Made by a program: the position numbers and the translations under genes. Below the pieces are notes generated by a model. That model was not told the DNA's origin and ran no database searches. It saw only the letters and a program-made list of their open reading frames with translations. Below, piece after piece: positions 56,238 through 64,000 of a stretch of DNA of 64,000 nucleotides. How positions within the stretch are numbered: the stretch's first letter is position 1; the number at the start of each line of letters is the position of its first letter. Source of the DNA: Megalobrama amblycephala (lineage: Eukaryota > Chordata > Actinopteri > Cypriniformes > Xenocyprididae); contig NC_063049.1 in the NCBI RefSeq assembly GCF_018812025.1, forward strand, positions 20,706,909 to 20,770,908, read 5' to 3'.

Positions 56238-57389
56238 AGGTGACGTATAGTTTAGTGGCACCTAGCAGAATTACAAAAATAAAGCATATTTTGCAAACAC
56301 CCCTTTTGCGTGTTGCGCCTCCCCCAACTCAAAAATCACAAAATTTACAGCTCTTACCTTGTGTCTTAACAGATACAAGGCTACTTTCAAGAAAAGGTCC
56401 AACATATAAGGAATACTTCTAGTTTGTTGAGTATATAAGAAACTCACTTATAATAAACCCATTGATTCAACGGGCAACGGGCACATTTTTTGACATGACG
56501 CGCCACAACTTTTTGATGCTGTCTACACTGGACACGTCAAAATAAACATTATAAACTGGAACATTTGTCTGAGTGCATGAGTGCATGCTGTATTGAAGCA
56601 TTCTTTGCAGTATGTTTGCTTTGTCGTGTTCATGTCGCTTTGACGTGTTCATGACCTGTTCAATCTTTGAAGGTCTAAATGCAGCAAAGTTTGGCTTGCA
56701 CCTCTGTAACCAAAGCTGAATGTCTTTTCCCATGTAACACATCAGCCATGGTCCCACACCGGCTAAACACTCTGGCTCAGTAGCCACGACCCAAACTTTC
56801 GCTAGCCTATATGTTGAGCTGGAGAGAAATTACCGGATCTCAGCAGACCTCTCTCAGTGTTTTGATGGTGCCTGGCAAACTAATAGTAATCAATGAACAA
56901 TAAACTGGCTTATGAGAATGTTTTTAAGAGAATCTTGCATACTTCACCTATTTTCACTGAAAGATGAGCAAGGAATAACAAGATTTGGTTCAGCTTAGGA
57001 CAGAGAGACCAACATGATCTGTATGCAACTTACTCAATCTGGTGGTCGGGACAGAGTTCAACTAATGTTTCTTTATAAGATGGGTATTGCATTTATTAGT
57101 CTTGGATCATTGAGTGGGTTAACTTGAGCTCTGAATACGAAGTCATTCTACAAGGTCAAAATCAGACACTTTTGAAATCGTCATCTGCCAAAAAATACAT
57201 GTGGTAATTCTTAGTTACAGGAGGGTCAAGATGAAGTAAATGATCGGAAATTTCATGTCTTGAACTTTCTAATAAAGTTTCCATTACCACCCTCTGAGCT
57301 CTGGACATGGATTTACATCAGACGAGTTTATAGAGTCACAGGCCACTGCCTTTAATGGTATGTGAAAATAGAAGATTTGGGTGAATTTG
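56234..57389. other. TTAA element start and AT-rich sequence, no gene seen
   Basis: TTAAAGGTGACGTATAGTTT begins another TTAA-type element that shares the TTAA of its left neighbour; its right end was not found. A 106-codon minus-strand frame at 56467-56787 lies in this material. It shows no domain and is taken as repeat-derived. Confidence 0.4.
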
Positions 57390-57840
57390 GGGTGACGTTC
57401 AGACCCAGGCCCGGGCTGCGCAGCTCCCTGCGGAGGCCATGACAGTGAATTTGATGTGGGATTGTAGAGTTGTACTAACTCATTTCCCCTCCGTGTTCCC
57501 CAAGCTCCGCTCCTGGAGTCTTAAAGGAGCCCCATTGTGAGGGGTTGGATGTCACAGCACTCGGAGCACGGAATGCCCGGGTGTTTTACAAAGACGCTCC
57601 TGTTCATTCCGACCCCCCTCTTTTCCTCTCTCCTACCTTCCCTCACGCTCCCCTTCCCTCTCCATGTGCTCAGAGCCGAGGCCTGCACAAATACAGGCTA
57701 AGTGATAGATGTGCTCTGTTACATGATCCACAGCACACTCCATCCCCTCTGATTCCAGCAGTACAGCACATTCCCAAAGACAAAGAGAACTTGGGAAAGA
57801 GGAAGTTCATATAGGCTACGTCCACACATACACCAAGACC
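57390..57840. other. Repeat-free GC-richer block, likely conserved non-coding sequence
   Basis: The stretch from CCAGGCCCGGGCTGCGCAGC to the CCCAAAGACAAAGAGAAC words has no transposon ends. Frames are open by composition only. Inferred to be regulatory. Confidence 0.4.
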
Positions 57841-57930
57841 ATATGCATGCCCAAAGGTCTAAGTAGAGACTTAATGGACAATGTTTCATTTAAATGTCAA
57901 TCTTTTATTAGATGTTTTTGCTCAAATTGC

Positions 57931-58577
57931 TTAAAGGGTTAGTTCACCCAAAAATGACAATTCTGTCATCATTTACTCTCAAACCTAATTCCAGACCTGT
58001 ATGATTTTCTTTCTTCTGTGGAACATAAAAGAAGATATTTAGAGGAATGTCTCGCTGTTTTGGTTTGTTTTATTTTGTCCATACAGTGGAAGTCAATGAG
58101 CACCAAAACTGGATAGTAACGTTCTTCTTCTTTTGCAGAAGAATGAGACTAATGTGCTGTTTACACAACACCATTTTCAGCTAAAAATGGAAAACTTTTT
58201 ATGAGTTTTGGCCGTTCATTTACAGGACAACAGTGTTTCGGGGGCTTTCAAAGTGCAAGATTTAAAAAACGATACCATTTTTGTCTCTGTGTAAACTACA
58301 AAAATGCGAATTGGTGAAAACGGTGGCATCATGCGCACACGTATTACATATTCAGTCTATAGGTGTATAGTGTTTCTTTACAAACTGACATCGCCAACTA
58401 CTGGCCTGGCATGCATAATGCAGCATTTTTAATCATTTTTGGCGATCCGTGAACGGGGATCGTTTTGACAAGTTGTCGTCTGTACGTGAAAAATGCAAAG
58501 GAAAAACTGTTTTTGGAATGACGTGGGTGAGTACATGATGACAGAATGTTAATTTTGAGGTAAATCATCCCTTTATA
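57931..58577. mobile_element. TTAAAGGGTTAGTTCACCC element with internal insertion
   Basis: TTAAAGGGTTAGTTCACCCA opens; the right end ATCATCCCTTTATAA has lost the exact TTAA. CTGTATGATTTTCTTTCTTC and GGAACATAAAAGAAGATATT mark the left arm. The middle (about 58150-58500) starts GTGCTGTTTACACAACACCA and has inverse words near 58470-58510, suggesting a second nested element. Confidence 0.75.
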
Positions 58578-59736
58578 AGGAATCAAAATGGACACAAATG
58601 AGAGAATTATTGACATACAGTAAGAGTATTTGATGTATAAAGTAAATATGGTTGGAACAGCTCAGATCATTTGGTTTTGGAAGAATTTCAAAAGAAAGTT
58701 CATACTGAGATTTCAGATTTTTTATTGCAGCATTGGGATCTTGGCAAATCAAAGCAGTTTGAATCATTGTTGAGATCTCTTTTAAAACCCAAGAGGAGAC
58801 ATGAGATTTCTAAGGATTTTTATTTGTAGCTTCTGCCTGTATTCTCTTTTTGGATAAAAAAAAAGTATCAGCTTAATTAATTATTACATTAATGTAAAGA
58901 GAACGGCTTTCTAATTTCTCTTGCCTATACATCCAGAATAAAATATAATGTAGCCCTTTAATAAAACCAGAGCATTATTGAGAAGGCAGATTCATATGTG
59001 TTTGGCATGAATGACTGTGTTTAATCATTTCAAAATAACTGGGTCAAGATAATGGTGAGAAATGCTGCATTGCAGAACTCTGATGTACAGCGTAGAGACT
59101 ATTTGTGCCATTAATCAAGTTAATCCCACCAAACTGTGGTGAACCACTAGACACCAAACAAGAGAACAAAAACACCCGCTGTTTGATGGTTAATGTTTTA
59201 GCTATGCTGCCCTATCAAGTAAGACAGCGGGAGACACAAGAGGTTGGTTTTCTGTAATGTCTCTGTGGTTATCCCCCACTTGAACTTTTGTTCACTTACT
59301 CTGGATTTTTCTGTCTATACTGACGGCTCTGAAATTTGTACACAGGCCAGGAGTCACTTATGCACAACTACTGTATATACACCAGAGAAGCAGTTTGCAC
59401 AGTCCTTCTGTTTCCGTGGATCGGGATATGAAACCACTGGTTGACACAGAAAAGGAATTTGTGTATCATTCATAGTTGAACATGAAATAGCATTTGCAGG
59501 CCATTTTACTTCAGCATGTCAGCGTGAAATGGAACAAAATGTGGGACTTCCTTCGGATCGCTGTGAAAATAGTCACTACATACCAGAATGATTCAGGTGG
59601 TTGGAGGGCGGTGGAGTGGTGACATCAGCTGAAGAAGAAGCCATTATTTTTGATGAAAGACTATGGCAACAAATTTTTTGTTCTTTTATAATAGAATGCA
59701 ATGATAAATTGTGCACTATAGCCTATAGTATAAGCA
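58578..59736. other. Unique sequence, no gene seen
   Basis: Short unsupported frames only; no repeat ends recognised. Confidence 0.35.
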
Positions 59737-59927
59737 CAGGTGTGGTGAACGTCGGTCCTGGAGAGCCACAGTCTTGCAGAGTTTTGCTTCAACCCTAATG
59801 AAACACACCTGAACAAGCTAATCAAGGTCTGAATGGTTACTAGAAGGCTACAGGCAGGTGAGTTTTTATCAGGGTTAGCTGAACTCTGCAGGACTGTGGA
59901 TCTCCAGGACCGGAGTTAGCCACCCCG
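59737..59927. mobile_element. Short palindromic element with GGTCCTGGAGA core ends
   Basis: GGTGTGGTGAACGTCGGTCC and GAGAGCCACAGTC at the left are inverted at the right as GACTGTGGATCTCCAGGACC and GGCCACCCC-like words. About 190 bp, without coding capacity. Confidence 0.8.
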
Positions 59928-60412
59928 GTATGAGATGAGTATTAAGAAAGTATATAGAGGAATTTTGATTTCATATGTTGACTAACGTCTGCTTACCCAT
60001 AAAAAAAAAAAAAAAAAAACATTTGCTCTCCTGTACCTTTGGCTCAGTTTGCTCATCTTGTGCTGTTTTGTCTTAAAGGTATTCCATGTCAACTCAACCA
60101 GAGGTCCTCGGCTAAAAAAAAAAAATTTCTGGTGAAAGAAGTATATAAATGATGAAAAAAGCCAAAATATTACATGTCATGAATGTGTATTTACTGAATA
60201 ATTCACTGTTTTGTAGAGGGGGACCAAAAAAGCTTTTTGAAGAAAGACAAAAATAAATAGCGATGAAAGCCAAAATATTAAATGTAATGGATGTATATTG
60301 ACTGAGTAATCCACTATTTTGTAGAGGGGGTCGAAATGATACATTTTTGTGGTCGAAATCCAAATTGCATACAGCTGATATTTTTTTTCTTTTGAAGAGG
60401 AATATCTGAGCA

Positions 60413-61119
60413 ACTACGGAAGAGGATTAGGGCCAAGCAATAACAAAAAAATAAAACCATCTTGAGATTAAAGTTGTTAAATTTTGGGAAAAAACTTGTT
60501 AAATTTCGAGAAAAAAGTAGAGATAAAATGTTGAGAATAAACTCATTAAATTACGAGAAAAAAGTAGAGATAGAATGTTGAGAATAAACTCGTTAAATTA
60601 CGAGAAAAAAGTCGTTAAATTACGAGAACAAATTCGTTAAATTTCGAGAAAAAAGTCGAGATAAAATGTTGAGAATAAAGTCATTAAATTATGAAAAAAA
60701 AATCGTTAAATTACGAGAACAAATTCCTTAAATTACGAATTTGTTCTCATAATTTAACGACTTTTTTCTCGTAATTTAATGACTTTATTCTCTTAATTTA
60801 ATGACTTTATTCTCAACATTTTATCTCGACTTTTTTCTCAAAATTTAACGACATTTTTCTCATAATTTAACGAATTTGTTCTCGTAATTTAACGACTTTT
60901 TTCTCGTAATTTAATGACTTTATTCTCAACTTTTTATATCGACTTTTTTCTTTAAATTTAACGACTTTTTTCTCGTAATTTAATGAGTTTATTTTCAACA
61001 TTTTATTTCAACTTTTTTCTCGAAATTTTAAGATTTTTTTTTTCTCAAAATTTAACAACTTTAATTTCGAGATGGTTTTATTTTTTTATTATTGCTTGGC
61101 CCTAATCCTCTTCCATAGT
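60413..61119. mobile_element. Palindromic element with CACTA-like ends, copy 2 (complete)
   Basis: ACTACGGAAGAGGATTAGGG opens and CCCTAATCCTCTTCCATAGT closes it, one mismatch apart, with GCA on both outer sides as a possible 3-bp duplication (or CA with CACTA ends). Both arms consist of about 20-bp units TTTTTCTCGTAATTTAA(C/T)GA in opposite orientation. No transposase. It is the same family as 1-299. Confidence 0.85.
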
Positions 61120-61129
61120 GCAACAAAAA

Positions 61130-62300
61130 ATGTTGAAACTAGAAATGAATCTTGTTTTTTTCTATCAACACAATTGCATAGAATATACCTGTCTGAGTGC
61201 CATAAATATTATTTTTTTTAAAGTTTGCATGCCTGTAAATCTTAAAGTATTTAAGACATCCTTTTAGATTGTCGTTCTTAATAAACTTTTCTTTTGGAAT
61301 GTTCATTTTAAGGTCCTATGTCATTCAGTCACACAGATATGGAAATCCCAATGTGACTCCATGTTCAAACTGTTGAATTTTACTCATTTTCAATGGTCAA
61401 AAAACAAATGTGACTAACTTTTTAAATGGCTGATACTTATTGTGTTTTAAGAGGAATATTTGCAGAACAAATAATACTGAAACTAGAAATGTATCTTGTT
61501 TCCCTCTATTAAAATAATTACATACAACATTACCTCTCTAAGTGCAAAAAATATATTTATTTTTTTTCTGAAGTTTGTATGTCTGTAACTCAAGAAGTGT
61601 TAAAGATATCTTAATATAATTTTAGATTCTTGTTCCTATGAAACTTTTCTTTTAGAATCTTAATGTTGTTAACCTCAGAGATATTAGGATGTCAATGTGG
61701 TAACATGTAGTTATGATACTGCGTATTTGAACTCTTGGTTTCAGAAGCTGTTAAAATCCCTTCTTCCAAATATCCCAAATGAGCCTCAACTTGACCATTT
61801 CAATGGATTTTTGGCTTTCAGAGAGGTATGTTGAATGCATTTTTTTGATAGAGGGAAACAAGATACATTTCTAGTTTCAACATTATTTATTCTTCAGATA
61901 TTCCCCTTTAAATGCAATAAGTATCAGCTGTGTATAAAGTGAACCACATTTGTGTTTTTGATGATTGAAAATGGGTAAAATTCAACAAATTGAATATGGA
62001 GCGGCACTGAGATCCCCATATCTATGGAATTAAACCATATAGGGCTTTGAAAATGAAGATTTCAAAAGAAAAGTTTAAGAACCAGAATCTAAAATCATAT
62101 TGAGATATCTTTAATACTTTTTGAGTGACAGGCATGCAAACTTTGGAAAAACAATATTTATGACACTCAGACAGGTATATTCAATGCAATTGTTGATAGA
62201 AAAAATGAGATACATTTCTAGTTTCAACATTATTTGTTGTTCAGATATTCCTCATTAAAAGATAAAAGTATCAGCTGTATGCAAAGTGACCCACATTTGG
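61130..62300. repeat. Four-unit symmetric repeat (two direct, two inverted)
   Basis: GAAACTAGAAATG(A/T)ATCTTGTTT is found forward at about 61135 and 61480 and as its inverse at about 61856 and 62205. Unit spacing is near 345 bp. TCAGCTG-type and AACTTTTCTTTT words repeat in each unit. The centre lies near 61680. Confidence 0.75.
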
Positions 62301-62485
62301 TTTTTGGCCACTGAAAATGTGTACAATTTACAGATTTACTCAGGGAACTGTATTAAGATCTCTATATGGGATTGAACCATCGAGGGCCTTTGTGAAAGAG
62401 CCTAATGAAGATACCAAAAGAAATGTTTGTTAAAAAACAAAATATAAAAGGATTTGATATTCTTGAGTTACAGTCAAGTCACCTT

Positions 62486-62812
62486 TATTTATATAGCGCT
62501 TTTTACAATGCAGATTGTGTCAAAGCAGCTTTACATTGATAACTGGTACATAATTTTTGCTGCACAGCAACTCTTCAAGAATAGTGTCAATGCAGGCAGA
62601 TCAAAGCACTGTTGAATAAATGTCAAGAAAAAAAAAACCTTGGCAGAAACCAGGCTTAGTCGGGGGGCCAGTTCTCCTCTGGCGAACAGTGCTTTGTTAC
62701 GAATCAGGTTGTTATCATAAGTAGGATCGCAACAATCAAAGTATTTATTTCAGTTCCATCCAGTTGAGGATCGTATTCATCACGCCGGTATGGACGGTTT
62801 GTTGAGGAACTG
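62486..62812 (+). repeat. Fish repeat with ATTTATATAGCGCTTTTTAC
   Basis: AAGTCACCTTTATTTATATA, CAGATTGTGTCAAAGCAGC and GGGGGGCCAGTTCTCCTCTG are words of a very common teleost repeat. Its class is not decided here. Confidence 0.65.
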
Positions 62813-62818
62813 TGCAAA

Positions 62819-62861
62819 TGAAAAAAAAAAAAAAAACTTAAAAAAAAAAAAAAAAAAAAAC
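62819..62861. repeat. Two poly-A tracts
   Basis: Two runs of 17-20 A residues separated by CTT, following the repeat at 62486-62812. Confidence 0.95.
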
Positions 62862-63164
62862 GTGTTTTTTCCCATTTTTGAACTGTCACTGTTGGCATAT
62901 AATGCAACAAAGATTGCTAAAATAATGATGCTGCCATCTTTTTAAAGTCATTTGTAGAGGGGGACAATAATTACAATTTAAATTTTTTTTAAATTTGACC
63001 CCCTTTACAAAATAGTGGATTACTCAGTCAATATACATCCATCTTGGCTTTCATCACAATTTATGTTTGTCCTTCTTAAGAAAAAAATATTATCAAAACC
63101 AAAAATTTGAGCCTGGGAAGTTTCCAAAATTTGGTTGATTTGACATGGAACAACCCATTTATGA

Positions 63165-64000
63165 TTCAGCAAATGATTTAGTTTGCTAACTATTTTTCTG
63201 CACCACATTTTCCACCATTTCCAACACACAAATATTCTCTTATTAATATTCACACACTTGTTCACACATACCGTCCAGCCACACTCACAAACATCTAAAT
63301 ACTTAAACAGTCTCTTATTTACACAGTCACTCAGTGTGTCAACTTTTCCATCAAATGGCCAGTCAGCCTCATTCGATGAGAGGTGGTCAGTCTGAACTTA
63401 ATTCAGATCATGTGGGCAGATGCAGTGAGTGATATATACAGAGACAGGCAGTGAAAGACATAAGAGACAGTGAGAGAAAGAGCTCAACTCTAACCCTTGA
63501 AAACTAGCGGTTCAGTTTTCTTTTTTTGGATGATATCCTGAGCCCTCTGTGTTTGTTTGTCTGAGAGCATTAGAGAGCTGGTTTGTTTGTGTGTGTCAGA
63601 GAGGTGTAAAGTCTTCCCCACCCTCTGCTCAGCTGGACAGGAACTCTGAGGCGTCTACACCAGGACTCCAGCTGTACAGCCCAAACGCCCTCGTATCTTT
63701 CACACACACTCCATTTTACCTTTGCACGATCTGTATGAAATGTTGAGGAAAAACACAGGCCAGATGCTCTTTACAGAATCTTTATTGTTAAATGTTTGAT
63801 ATAATCCATGCATTGTTTTCTTTGTGTGTGTGTATATATGTGAGCATCAGAGAATGTTTGGACTTTTGTATCCATTGATTTTTCTGATGTAAATCTGTAG
63901 GCAACAATTCACACATGTGCAATGAATGGCAAATCCTCTGTAGCTCAGAGAAACATGGAATGGCTTTCGCAGCTCATTCAAAGGATTATCCAAAAACAAC
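63165..64000. other. Unique sequence, no gene seen
   Basis: Repeat-free to the window end. 63540-63780 is GC-richer. A 65-codon frame at 63549-63746 is unsupported. Confidence 0.35.

Larger units (their letters stand above)
60078..63160. mobile_element. 3.1-kb element with TTCCATGTCAA ends
   Basis: GGTATTCCATGTCAACTCAA at 60078 is matched by TTTGACATGGAACAACC near 63139. Just inside, GCCAAAATATTA and GACTGAGTAATCCACTATTT (60240-60335) reappear inverted at 63005-63055. GTAGAGGGGG occurs in the left arm twice. The interior is a large symmetric repeat plus a nested CACTA-like palindrome. Confidence 0.65.

Noticed and set aside
56467..56787. 106-codon minus-strand frame
   Set aside because: It lies in TTAA-element material, has no recognisable domain, and is bounded by no splice sites or promoter.
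1..64000. CRISPR arrays or bacterial operons
   Set aside because: The repeats are transposon arms and microsatellites, with no spacer arrays and no prokaryotic gene structure.

Overview
The window looks like non-coding DNA from a teleost fish, most likely a cyprinid. It is AT-rich, no open frame exceeds about 130 codons, and the sequence is packed with short non-autonomous DNA transposons typical of cyprinid genomes: many TTAA-flanked palindromes starting TTAAAGGG(T/A)TAGTTCAC, hAT-type elements with 8-bp target duplications, CACT-ended palindromes, a Tc1 fragment and tRNA-derived SINEs. I saw none of the DANA SINEs that are common in zebrafish, which hints at a carp-like or other non-Danio cyprinid. 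The genus is inference.

Layout. 1-6 kb: the end of a CACTA-like palindrome, a TTAA element, a (TA)n tract, a decayed LINE reverse-transcriptase fragment and the first of three copies of an ACGGT-rich CACTG element. 6-9 kb: three TTAA palindromes. 9.5-11 kb: a GC-richer, repeat-free block that looks like conserved non-coding DNA. 11.2-13.8 kb: a chimera of three transposons, then a 790-bp palindrome. 14-26 kb: several repeat-free blocks with recognisable factor motifs, broken up by MITE clusters. 26.7-33.3 kb: a nested 2.1-kb element, SINEs and a 271-bp tandem repeat carrying a consensus CTCF core. 35-37 kb: a 1.48-kb TTAA-flanked element. 37.1-37.8 kb: the only place with exon-like structure. 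38-46.6 kb: more CACTG and hAT elements. 47-51 kb: a pair of diverged, non-transposon duplicates about 3.15 kb apart. 51.7-55.9 kb: a deep transposon nest. 57-59 kb: another repeat-free block and a TTAA element. 60-63 kb: a 3-kb element holding a second copy of the palindrome that opens the window.

No complete gene can be supported. The best reading is a gene desert or a very large intron around a developmental gene. A 71-bp exon candidate at 37200-37270 (+) has strong splice signals and a single open frame, but I do not recognise its protein. The repeat-free blocks, especially the duplicated pair at 47193-47493 and 50331-50660, are the best candidates for regulatory function. The names given to repeat families rest on terminal sequences and target duplications that I read directly; assignments to superfamilies are inference.
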